A DNA stretch of 64,000 nt from Sordaria brevicollis (taxonomy: Eukaryota; Ascomycota; Sordariomycetes; Sordariales; Sordariaceae), in contig JAUTDP010000014.1 in the NCBI GenBank assembly GCA_033439795.1, forward strand, positions 868,001-932,000, read 5' to 3'. Below the pieces are notes generated by a model. It saw only the letters and a program-made list of their open reading frames with translations, ran no database searches and had not been told where the DNA came from. Every line of letters starts with the position of its first letter. Position 1 is the first letter of the stretch. A program made the translations under genes and the position numbers. Below, piece after piece: positions 36,641 to 47,000 of the stretch.

Positions 36641-38160
36641 GGAACGTTTATATTATATAAAAGAGGAGAATAGAATGGGCGTTTCATTGTCTCCGTTGGG
36701 CATATCCGGCTCCGCCCAAGGGACTACTATTTTAATATATAGTATTATTTTTCGAATTCTTCGGGTATATCGTTTAAACCTAGCCTTTCTAATCGAATAA
36801 TTTCTTAATCTATTAATTAATTCTCGTATTCGAATTTATTAACCTTTTAATATAATTAGTAAATTTAATTAACAAAGTAGAAAATTTAAATATTTAAATA
36901 AATAGTATTTCAATTCGCCCATTTTAATAATCGAAGGATATTTTTAAAGATATTATAATAAACCTAATTTATAATAAATAAACTTCGAAATTCGTTCTAT
37001 ATAATTTCCGGGTCCTTCTTATAAACTTTAGCGAAAGTAAATTTATTTATAAAATAATTAATAATATTATCCAATTTATTATTTTTTAATATAATTTCGG
37101 AAATAGGCCGGAAGAAGATAACGCTTAATTATACTTTATCCTATCCGTTATATATAGCAGCTATTCGTTTCCTAACCTCTTTTTTTAAATTAGCGGTTAA
37201 TAAATTCTAATAAAGAAATTTCGCGTAGGGGTAATATTTCCGTAAATATTTACTCTAATAATCGGAAACCCTAATTTCTCCTATCGTCGCCGCTTAGGAA
37301 TCCTTTTTATTAGGAACGTTAAAAGTTATTAAAAATTATTCCAATTTAATATCGAATATATTATATAATCGGTCGTATAATTCTTCGAAAATACCCGTAT
37401 CCTTAATTAATTTCCGGGCGAATTTTCTTATTAAATTTTCTAATAAATTAACTATTTCTTTAATATAGCCTAATCGGTTAAAAGGGTTATTTAAGCCCTT
37501 AGGGCTAATTACTTCTTTACCCTTCCCTTTAAAATTCTTCCGAACGTTCCGAAGAATATTTACTAAATTTGAAGTAGGATTGTTTAATCGGATTAAATTT
37601 ATTTTAAAAAAGTTACGAATATATTAAAAAGAATTATTATCCTTTATAAATAGGGTTTAATAATTCGTAAAGGGTAAATTCTATCGTAGGGTTACCGAAT
37701 TATTACATTAAACGTTTTATTTTATTTTTAATATAAATATTACGTCGGGTAGCGAAATCGCGAATAGGGAGTTATCGTCGTATAAAGGGCTTATCTAATT
37801 TAAAAGGTTAAATAAATTAATTACTAATTTATTTTAATTATTAAAATACTAGAATAATATTTCTTCTTTTTCAAAATTAGGGTTAAATATAATATTATTA
37901 TCATCGCGATTACTATTATAAGAATTTATTTTAATTTCGATTCCGGCGTTAAATATAATAGTTTAAAAAGCGGGAGTGGGGGGGTAAGGGTATTTAATCC
38001 GTTGCCTTAGCGACGAACGTTCTAATCGAAATTTAATAATCCTTTTATATAAGCGATTATATTAACCGTAGTCAACTATTAGTTATTTAGTAGATTAATT
38101 AAAAGTTTGGATATTATAATTCCGTCCCCGGTTAAAGAATAAGGATAATACTTAATAATA

Positions 38161-38417
38161 TGTGAAAGCGTAATCCTATAAGAGATAAAGACTATAAGAT
38201 TAAAAGCTATAAATTAAAGTATTATTAAGTATAAAGAAGGAAAAGGAAGGTAATAAACGAAGGCGTTGTAAACCTAGTATATATATTAGGTTCTACTATC
38301 CTATGTCGCCTTCCTAATCCGGATTTATTTTATCGATAAGAGGTTGAGCCTTATTCTATCCGATGTGTTATAGTCCCTGTGCCCTATCCCTGGGACCTAT
38401 CCTACTATGCTATGATA
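38161..38417 (-). repeat. 5' LTR (right) of gypsy element 2
   Basis: It is the partner of 28298-28554. Its outer third (GTCCCTGTGCCCTATCCCTGG region) is nearly unmutated, unlike the same bases in the left copy. Confidence 0.92.
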
Positions 38418-38422
38418 CTAAC

Positions 38423-39141
38423 CCTTCCCAACCTAGTAATATATATACGATTTTGCTATCGAAATTATAAATAATTATAATATTAATTAAGAGATTACCT
38501 TTATAATTTCGCTAAGGTTTTTGAATACTACTCTCTATTTATATAATAAAGTGGGAATTATCGACTACTCCCAAAACTTTTCGAAAATATAGGAAAAACT
38601 TTAGGTTGGATTCTACTTTATATAATATATATATATCTAATAATTTTATCTTTCGTTTGGCAAGGATTATTAAAGTATTTAAAACTTTATAGAATACCCT
38701 ATTTAATATAGTAAATATAAATTTATAATCGTTTTTCATCCTCTTATTAACTAATTTCGAAATAATATTAATACTATAGCCCAAATACAAAATAATAAAT
38801 CGAAAAATAACCCCTTAACCGATAATAAAAAGGAAGATTATTAATTTCTTATAAATAAAAACGTATTACTACGATTATATACCCGTATAATATTAAAATT
38901 ATATAATTAACGTAAAGAACGTATAAAATCCTATACGCAATAATTACTTAAATCGAATAGGGTAGCTATAGAGTAAGTCCTTTATTACTAATATACCTCG
39001 TAAACTATATAAATTTATAGGTATACGTAGTCCTAGCGGTACTATAATAGAGATAAGAAATAATAAAATAATAGATATTAACCGTTTACGAATTACCCTC
39101 GTTTTACAACGCTCAATTACCTTAGTTGTAATAGATTTCAT
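38423..39141 (-). pseudogene. 5' part of Harbinger DDE_4 transposase (RIPed)
   Basis: Reading from an ATG at 39141 gives a degenerate N-terminal helical region (LGYSINIISKLVNKRM). The first catalytic block follows (KFFLYFRKVLGVVDNSHF, family GAIDGTHI), then a YRN.KG..S.N relic and FDSKIVYILLG. The frame runs into the CTAAC target duplication of gypsy 2 and resumes at 28292. The G-to-A conversion of Gly to Asn/Val is RIP-type. It is inactive. Confidence 0.85.
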
Positions 39142-39433
39142 AATATTATTGGTAATGGGTTACGAATATTATTATTAATAAAGGTTATTACGTATTTAAA
39201 AAAAGAGGGGAAGGATAGATTTTCAAATTCAATTCTATAGCTTTTGAAGTTTGGAAATTGTTCCTAGAAATTTATAAAGGATACGGAAATTTTATTAGCT
39301 GATTCGTTATTGTAGATACGGTTATTTCCAGGCCGCTTCCAGGAGTCAGATTTGCGGGGATTTCTAGGCAAAACTGCCCTAGGTGATTTGGAATACGACC
39401 CGGAAAAACTAGACCTGGAAATTTCCAAGTAGC

Positions 39434-39458
39434 ACTTCCGGGCGACTCGAACAGCCCC
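39434..39458 (-). repeat. right terminal inverted repeat of Harbinger element
   Basis: It is the exact inverted copy of 18189-18213 and is followed by TAA (39459-39461). Confidence 0.88.
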
Positions 39459-39967
39459 TAAAGGCATGCCATATTTCCACAAATCTTCATGTCTGAAAGT
39501 ACTTGAAATATAGTCCAAGCTTTCATATCGTCTCCCCATCTGATCCCCCAAAACTGCGTCGGAAAGACTGCACGAAGGAGGAAGAACACTCCGTAGGGTT
39601 AGGGTCTGTAGAGGGGTCTTGCGGAGGTAAACCACCACCTGGTCCAAGCTCCAGTGCATGCAAATCTGGGGCAGGCAGGCAGCGCAGCACGGCAACGGAA
39701 ACAACTTCCTTCAAAAAGCATTGCGACTGCAGGAACGACCGGGAACAGTGGACAGGCTTTTCATTCTATCCCGTCCCGGCTCAGTCACTTGCACGCAATC
39801 ACTTCATCAGCAATCATCGACCCCGAATTCCACTTTCGCTCCAAGAAATATCAGCGTCAATCACTGTTTCCGCAACATCCAACGGCATCTGTTCCATCGA
39901 TCTCACTCTTCATTCAACCAACTTCACCACCTCCGCCAAGTGACAGACACACACACTCATTTTCAAG
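39459..39967. other. upstream region of AIM11
   Basis: Normal-composition DNA begins immediately at the Harbinger end and leads into the AIM11 start. It should hold the AIM11 promoter and 5' untranslated region, meaning the transposon lies about 510 bp upstream of that gene. Confidence 0.5.
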
Positions 39968-40678
39968 ATGCCGATTATCTCCAACCTCATCAGCAAACTG
40001 GTCTGGGCCGACGGTCAGCCTCCGCAATCCCCACAGCAACAACAGCAACAACCGACGACAACCCCAGCTGCCGCCGCACCGGCAACAGTAACGACAACAC
40101 AAACACCCACTGCAGTTCCTATCAATGCTTCACCTTCAAACCCAACAAACGCGGCGCGCTACCCGCCTGCACAGCAGTGGGAGGAACGTCCCTACCCGCC
40201 CTTGTTCTCGGAGCGGTCCATGAAGCAGCTCGGCCTCTTCTTCGGCGGCGCCACCTTCTTCGCCCTCTCCGTCGCCGTCTCCCGCCGTGCCGTGGCCCGC
40301 CACCTCAAGGCATCCAAGATGGAGATCTTTGCGCCCAACATGACCTCGGGCATGGCGCGACCCGGCAACATCAACGCAAAGGCCCCCAGGGATCCCATGG
40401 TCGCCGTCGAGGCACTCAACCTGGCCACGCTCAACGTTATCAGCTTCGCCACTATGGCCGCCGGAGGCACCGCCTGGGCATTTGACCTGTTGTCGGTGGA
40501 GGACCTGAGGAGGAAGGCGCGCAGGACGCTGTACGGCGGCACCGAGGCGAACCTGGATGAGGAGGCCGAGAAGGAGGTTGCCGAGTGGGTGGCCAAGACG
40601 TTGGGGATTGATTTGGAGAAGGCAGAGGAGGAGGCCAAGGGAAAGATGTTTGGCGAGGAGGCTATTAAGAAGCCGTGA
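39968..40678 (+). CDS. AIM11: AIM11-family mitochondrial inner-membrane protein
   Basis: This single-exon gene encodes 236 aa. A Q/P/T/A-rich stretch (residues 18-65) precedes two membrane segments (about 86-104, QLGLFFGGATFFALSVAVS; about 148-170, EALNLATLNVISFATMAAGG). AFDLLSVEDLRRKARRTLYG and an acidic C-terminus follow. This layout, with the SERSMKQLGLFF and AFDxxSxEDLR motifs, matches the Aim11 family (altered inheritance of mitochondria). Its molecular role is unknown; yeast mutants show altered mitochondrial inheritance. The start ATG follows TTCAAG and precedes the conserved region without any competing ATG in frame. Confidence 0.88.
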   Translation: MPIISNLISKLVWADGQPPQSPQQQQQQPTTTPAAAAPATVTTTQTPTAVPINASPSNPTNAARYPPAQQWEERPYPPLFSERSMKQLGLFFGGATFFALSVAVSRRAVARHLKASKMEIFAPNMTSGMARPGNINAKAPRDPMVAVEALNLATLNVISFATMAAGGTAWAFDLLSVEDLRRKARRTLYGGTEANLDEEAEKEVAEWVAKTLGIDLEKAEEEAKGKMFGEEAIKKP

Positions 40679-42278
40679 GGTGGTGGCAGAAGAAACGAAG
40701 GAAGTTAACGCAACTTAATGATACCCGACTCTTTCTTTTTTCTCAACCCCTCTCCCTCTTTCATTTCCTCTGTCTGCAACACATACAAACGGGTTATCTT
40801 TTCGGCTTGATACTGGACACAGGGAGTTGGGACAATTGCTACGGTGAACGGAACGGGGGAAAGGTGGCCATCCTTCAGAGACAGTTCACTGTCCACTATT
40901 CGTACTCGTTTGTTTGCCTTTGGGATTTTCGGAGCTGTTTCCGCCGGATGAGAAACATAGCCAATGGGGACTTGCCAGCTCTTTCTCCTTTTCAGTGTCA
41001 ACCTGTCTGTGTGTCTGTCAAATCAATGAAAGTGTCGGAGGTCACCAAGGAAGAAGCCCCTTTGCTTTGGCTTTTCCAGGGTTTGGTAAACCAGAACACC
41101 GCAAAATCTCATGATATCAGCAAGACACAACGGGAAACAGAAAGTGGCGTGTAATTAACCCTGACATAACCCAGACATGACTTCTCAATCAGGAAATCAA
41201 ACACCCGAAAAGCAAAAGTTCGCCGCCAGTCCAGTCCAGCGTGCACCAAACTTTTGTTGAACAAGGGAAACCAGCGAACGATTGCAGCGAACAACGAACT
41301 TGGAGCCCTCGAACACGATCATGTCTCACATTTTTGCGGTGAGTGTATCAAGCCTGTTGTCTTCCGCCTTTTTTTAGGATTCCACCTCTTTGTTTCCCAG
41401 GTTCATCCTCCGTTTGATATCCAATCCTGGGGTGTCCGCCACAAGGCTTCATGGCTCGGATAGTGTTTCTTCCTTTGCCTAATCCCTTCAGGTACCCGGG
41501 CCGCCATCTCTCAATAATCTGACCGTTTGTCTTGCACAGCACACACCCATCCCCTCCCTCACTGATTGGGCCGCCGGGACCTGCAGCAAGGGTTTGTCCG
41601 TGAAACCGTTTGAAGGTGGCTTGAACTTGCTTTTCTTTCTTTTCTCTTTTCTGTGTGTCTGCCGTCCGGATGTGTAACCGCGCTGTCCGCCACTCGCGCC
41701 GCAACCGCGTTCACATAGCACAACACAACAAATCATGTCATGAAGATAACTGGCATGTGCATACTTTCGGTCGAACCCCGACTTGCGACAGAACGTCATT
41801 CAAGCTCGTTGCGCCAAATTAGGCAAATGGCAATTTGTGATTACGGATCATGGCAGATATCGACGCCCTCCTGGGGCGGCATCTACCGCAACAGGCAACC
41901 TGGCATTGAGTTGGCTGTCTGTTCCCTGGATCACCAGATCGACAAACGGGGTGTGTGTGACGAGACGACGCTTTGACTGATATGGTCTCTGCTGCTGCTC
42001 TGAGCGCCGAGGGTTTCTCAAGGCTTGGTGGTCTGGGATAATTACATATATCTCGAGGCTCGGTTCTTGATGATGATGATGATGATGCTGCTTCTCCACA
42101 ATCTTTTTGATCATCAACAGATCCTCGTCATATCCTTGTGTTTGACCAGTTTCAGCACCTTTGTCTATCAAGTTTCATCTCCATATTCCATTCCATCATA
42201 CAAACACCCCCTGAACCATTGTCTCTGCTCTGCGTCTTCCCCATATATCTCCCACCCACTCCTCCAGTTTCTACCAAC
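40679..42278. other. intergenic, no gene seen
   Basis: This 1.6-kb stretch lies between AIM11 and the next plus-strand gene. It includes a short GAT repeat (about 42068-42088) and CT-rich stretches typical of fungal leaders just before 42279. No conserved frame was found. Confidence 0.5.
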
Positions 42279-43885
42279 ATGGCGACAACAATTCCAACTT
42301 ACCGCTACCAATACCGCCAACCCTCTTCTTCCGCCTATCTCCCATCCTCCAGATTCAGTTTAACGCCTCCCCGCAACACCCTTCCCCATACTTACCTCGA
42401 ATCACCAATCAGCATCTCTGCTTCTCTACAAGAAAAGATCATAATCCGCCAGGTCGGCGGACCAGGCGATAACCACGTCCAATGGGTTTCTGTCACCGAC
42501 CTTGTCCCCTACTACCATCCTTCTTCTGAACCAGCCAGCAACCCATCCAACCATGGAAATCGACAATCCATTCACAACCAAAACCCCATACCCACCTCTA
42601 CCGCTACTAATCCTAATCAAAACCGAATTCACACTCATCGTCACCAAACGGAACCCATCAGTCTCATCAGCCTCACTACCAACAACAACGACGACAATGA
42701 AAATGGGACCCATGACGACAATAATCGGAAACGCCGACCGTCTCGATCGGACCTAAACCTGAGCAAGAGGATATTAGAGAGTGGGCAGGTGTCAAGAGTG
42801 CACGGCGTGGTGCACACAGCGAATTGGGTAAACGATGTAGGCGATCGGTTGTGGCTGAGGAGTGATCAGCCGATTATTAAGGGTAGGAGGTCAGTGCCGG
42901 TGGTGAATTTGGATAAGGGTATTAGTGCGGAGGTTTGGTATGTTTTCCCCTTACTTTTTACTCTGGTTTTTCGGTGGGCGTTGGTAGGGTTTGGGTTTGG
43001 TTGTTGTTGGATAAGGACTTGAGAGAGAGGAATGGGAAGCTAACAGCAAGAAATAGTATCAACCATGTCAATTGGCTTCCGCAAAAACGAGACGTAACGA
43101 GCGACACAACGATAACCTTTATCGGAGCTGAGTACCGCCATCGTGGTGGTGAGCCGTTCAGGATGTGTATCATCCAAGATCACCACAGCAGTGACGACGG
43201 CGGGATTATCGACATGATTTCTCTAGAAGAGCTGGAGACATGTTTCGAAGATGTCGATGTCGATGTAGTGTCCGTGATGACGACGGAACCGGGACAGCAA
43301 CGGCAACAGCAGCAGAAACAGATACCACTACCACTACCAGTACAAGGACAGCCATCATCACACCCGAACGGACCACAGAGACCGAAGGGGCCGAGACCGA
43401 TGCCGACATCTCCAGTATCACAATCACCAGCACCAACACATGAATACAACGACGTTTATTGCCCAAGAACTGATATCATGAAGGGACGTATCATCTTCAG
43501 AGACGACGAAGACGACGACACCCTCTCCCAAGCCTCCTTCACAAGCTCCATGTCAACGAAAAGCAAAGCCGCTATAGACCTTGTAGCCCAAAGCCTATCA
43601 ATCTTCAACTTCAACGCCGCCATGCTGGACTTGGCCGCGTTATCTAATCAATCTAATCAGGCCATGAGTGGTTTCATCAGGGACGTTGATGAGCGACCGG
43701 AGGCTTCGGAGGATGATAGCGATGAGGAAGACGATGGCGATGACGAGGAGGGGAGAGAAGAGAAGGCGTGGAGTGATTGTGAGTCTATTCACTCTTCTGC
43801 GGGGCGGTCTATCATATGTGGGAAGGATGAAGATAAAAATGACAGGAGCCGAGTTGAGGACAGCGGGAGTAGAAGGGAGTTGTGA
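42279..43885 (+). CDS. hypothetical protein, 495 aa
   Basis: I do not recognise the family. Two exons (42279-42937 and 43057-43885) join in frame across a 119-nt intron (GTATGT donor, GCTAAC, AAATAG acceptor). The weaker-looking acceptor was chosen because it alone avoids a stop. Two stretches look folded: IIIRQVGGPGDNHVQWVSVTD near residues 50-75, and the exon junction region (about 175-275) with HVNWLPQKRDVTSDTTITFIG and EYRHRGGEPFRMCIIQD. The rest is low-complexity: Asn/His/Pro-rich, then Gln/Pro-rich, then an acidic tail (EDDSDEEDDGDDEEG). No signal peptide or membrane segment is evident. It is convergent with the RNA polymerase gene, 200 bp away. Confidence 0.75.
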
Positions 43886-44085
43886 TGATGTAAAAGTCAG
43901 TCAAGTCACAGGTTGATGTCGGAGTCGTAAAAGCTATCAAAAGCAAACTACATTACTACCAATCTAAAAGCAATACTAAAAATCCGAACTAACTGATCGC
44001 TAGGCCCGAGCTGTCTCATGAATCATGATGAGACTACCAAGCAATAGCATTCAAAACCACCGTGGCACCATGCTACCTCTGAGCA

Positions 44086-47000
44086 TTAAAGTGACGCCAT
44101 CTGAGCAACTCGTGACTCGAGTGTATCCTCACCCACCTCCAGCTCTACCTCCTCAACCTCTTCATCGCTCTCCTCGGCAGCTTCCTTCTTCTCCATCCCT
44201 CCATCCAAACCCATCATCACTCCCTGATTGACAGGGCCGTTACCACCACCGCTGCCGCCACCTACAACAGGAGAAACCACAGCAGAAGGAGGAGAAACAA
44301 ACGGATCATGAATATTAGAAGCAGTGATAGTACCAGTCACCGGGCTGTCAGGTTGCGAAGGCCCATCCACAGCCGGGATCGCAGTAGTCTCAAGAGAAGG
44401 AGGAGTTGGAATTCTGTGGCCCATCCTCACCACTTGCTCAACCCAAATAGGAGGTTCTGGAGGTCCTCCCTTGACAGGAACAATCTCGTTGTCGGCCGAG
44501 CCCAGCTCAATACCGGTCGGCCTGGGAGGAGACACAGAGGAATCATCCAGCAGGAGATCCTCCTCCACCGAGGAAACTTCCTGGGTCGGAGTTCCTTCCT
44601 TGACAGAAACAGTACCTTCAGTAGCCGAGGTGATTCCCACATTTCTCGCCCTAGGAGGCGTCGCAGAGTAGATGTCCAGTAAATCCTCGTCATCCATGGA
44701 AGTCTCCGGAGTTGGAGGCTCGAGATCTTCCGAAGAAGTCGAAGCACTGGGATCACTGGCGGGATTAGAGTGGCTGTTGTGAATTACCGTCTCCTTGTCC
44801 GAGGGCTGGGGAGTAGAGATGATTGGAACCGGGTCAGTAAGACCAGTAGCAAGCTCAGCCTTAGCGGGCGTAGGCAGCGGACCCAGAAGATCAACGTCCG
44901 GAGATGCAGGCTTGACAACAGGGCTAGCCGGGGGTGATTCGAAACTAAGAAGGTCCTCTTCAGCGACCGGTTCAAGGTTGGTGTCGGACTTGGTCGAATC
45001 ATCTGGAGCTGATTCCTCGCTGGAGCTGTTCCTTCTGACAACATCAATCGTCTCATCCTCCTCGTCGTCATGGCTGAAAAGGTTCAGGACCTCGCCATAG
45101 TGAATGACCCTGCCATCGCGTGTGCGGGGAAGAGGAAGCTGTTCGCCATTCTCTTCCAAAATCTCACAGCTACCACTTCCGGTGTGCTTGCCTCTGCGCC
45201 TGTGGGAAACGAGCGGGATGTCACTCAAAAGGTCCATATCCTCACTTCCATCGTCAAATTTCCGCTGCATGATGGCGCCGGCCCTGGCAAGCTGACCGAG
45301 CTTGTCCCAAAACAACCAGGGAAAGCTAACGAGCGGCATACTTTTCGGTGATATCTTTCTCGTTCCGACGCTGCCGTCGGGTTTGACGTGTTGCTTCTTA
45401 ACCTCATGCAATGCAATACGGACTTCCTCGTCAGTGACTCTGTACATGGCCGACACAAAGGAAAGAAGATCGCTGCCAGCCTCCTTCTTGCACTTAGCCT
45501 GGAAACGCTGTTTGAGAGCAGAAGACTCGCGGCCGACATTTTCTTGGAGTTTGTAATCTGTGCCCACGCGAGGCTTCGACATGACAAAGGCTGTCCAGAC
45601 TTCAAACTCGGTCGCAATCTCCAGCTGGCTCATGATGCGGCGCATATCGGTGTCGTATTGGGATTTAAGACGACGGGCTTTGGTCAGCGTCTCATCTCTA
45701 AGAGCGCGGCACTTTGTATGCTTGAGAATGCGTTTGTCAAACGGCAGCTGATAGTTCTCTCTCATGTCGAATGTTTCCCGTTCAACCATGTCGTAGAGCT
45801 TCCCAAGAGCTTTGTCTGAATGATACGTGCGTTTATTCTTCTCCATGAAATGAGGCCAGGACCTGGGATCCAGCCGTCTTGGAAACTCGGCGGGGACCCC
45901 AGTCTTCACGTAGTCCACAGCCATGGAATGAAGATTAGCGAGCTCGAGACCTTTTGTGATTGAATTGTCAGTAGCCACACATCCAGATAGACAATCAAGA
46001 ACACTTACACTTGGGATTCTTTGCTCCATCCATTTCCGCATCCGCTGTCGCCAAATGGGCATGGGCAATCTGCCCCAAATTGTTGTACTTCATGTATAGC
46101 ACAAAGAAGCTGATCAAATTGTTGACTGTCGGTTCTGTCGCCATCTCCTTGCCCACAACGGGCTCATTGATCATCGGTGGATGGGAGTGTTCGCTCGGGA
46201 TAAGCAATGGGTCCCAGATAACAAAGAAGTCATCACCATCCAGATCACCACCGGAGCACATGCTGGGCACGTCTCTATCTCCAGTCGACGGGAAAACCAC
46301 CACGTTCCTGAGATGTCGCAAAGCAGGAACATCAACTGCTTCCACAACTCGGATATCACCTGGATGGAGAGATGGGTTTCTGCCAACGATGCAGGTGCCC
46401 GTAATGATTTTATCATCGCCTTTGCGGTGCGAAACCTGGAGGAAGATCTGGGGTAGATTTTTACTGGGCACGTCTTTGCTGCCTTCGATGACTCTCATAT
46501 GCCCTTTCAGGGTCCCAGTCTCATCAACGCAACCGAGCACGAACGCACCCTTCTCGACGTTGAGACGCGCCTTCTCCTTCAGTGTCTTGATGGACCAAGA
46601 GCGCCACAGCCTGAGTAAATTGCGGACAAAAGGCTCCTTGGACTCCATGAAGCCGTAATTGAGCATATCCGCAATAATAGGCGTAATGTGGTTCTCATCG
46701 ATGCTTTTTCTCAAAAGCTTCGTCGCCTCTTGCCTGTCCTCCATCGCCGCATTGAATTCTGCGAGTTCCTTCTCCATCATGTCTACAAAGACTTGATCGG
46801 GAACACCCAGAGACGAGAGGATGGAAATAATTTGTCGGTTCAATTTAGCAGTTGTGAACTTGGCACACTTGATAATTTCAAGGCCATTGAACTCGGCCAC
46901 AAACTTCTCCTGCGACTTCCGAATATGGACCTCCGTGTGCTTCACATCAGGCCAGACCACCAAAATCCCCTTGCAGCCTCCCATGCGGAACTGGTAGGCT

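Larger units (their letters stand above)
34774..36723. mobile_element. un-RIPed insert of unknown class inside gypsy 2
   Basis: CpA/TpG-containing sequence starts abruptly at TGAAACGCCCATCC and ends at CGCCCAAGGGA. It is flanked by CTATTATTTT (left) and CTACTATTTT (right), a 10-bp direct repeat with one C/T difference. A 12-bp inverted repeat, TGAAACGCCCAT, lies at the left end and 37 bp in from the right end (36675-36686). There is no coding potential beyond ~60 codons. A CGGCCGGAAATTGTTAGT motif is repeated near 35161 and 35199. A Mutator-type non-autonomous element or a retroposed sequence with a TAA-rich tail are both possible. Confidence 0.5.
28555..38160 (-). pseudogene. gypsy 2 gag-pol relic
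   Basis: The minus-strand translation shows a reverse transcriptase relic around 32185-31550, with INGGGLQFYINYRKLN and then the active site at 31846-31835. There the second catalytic Asp reads Asn (YIDN for YVDD), a G-to-A change. Stops occur throughout. The gag end is to the right (about 36.7-38.1 kb) and is interrupted by the 34774-36723 insert. Confidence 0.88.
28298..38417 (-). mobile_element. Ty3/gypsy LTR retrotransposon 2, RIPed
   Basis: This element is 10,120 bp long, including a 1.95-kb insert. It has 257-bp LTRs starting TGTGAAAGCG and ending ..TATGATA (RIPed ..GACA or similar). The target duplication is CTAAT on the left (28293-28297) and CTAAC on the right (38418-38422), differing by one C/T change as RIP would make. 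A polypurine tract (AAGGGGGGG on the minus strand) abuts the left LTR, so the element reads right to left. It is inserted inside the Harbinger transposase gene. Confidence 0.93.
18189..39458. mobile_element. PIF/Harbinger-type DNA transposon, RIPed and filled with nested retroelements
   Basis: Identical 25-bp inverted ends start GGGGCTGTTCGAG. They lie 21.3 kb apart and are flanked by TAA on both sides, the 3-bp target duplication typical of PIF/Harbinger. The minus strand carries a degenerate DDE_4 transposase split in two by the second gypsy element. Removing the two gypsy elements and their duplications leaves about 3.8 kb, a normal Harbinger size. The interior is AT-rich with stops throughout, as after RIP. 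The terminal 150-200 bp at each end are much less mutated. Confidence 0.85.
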
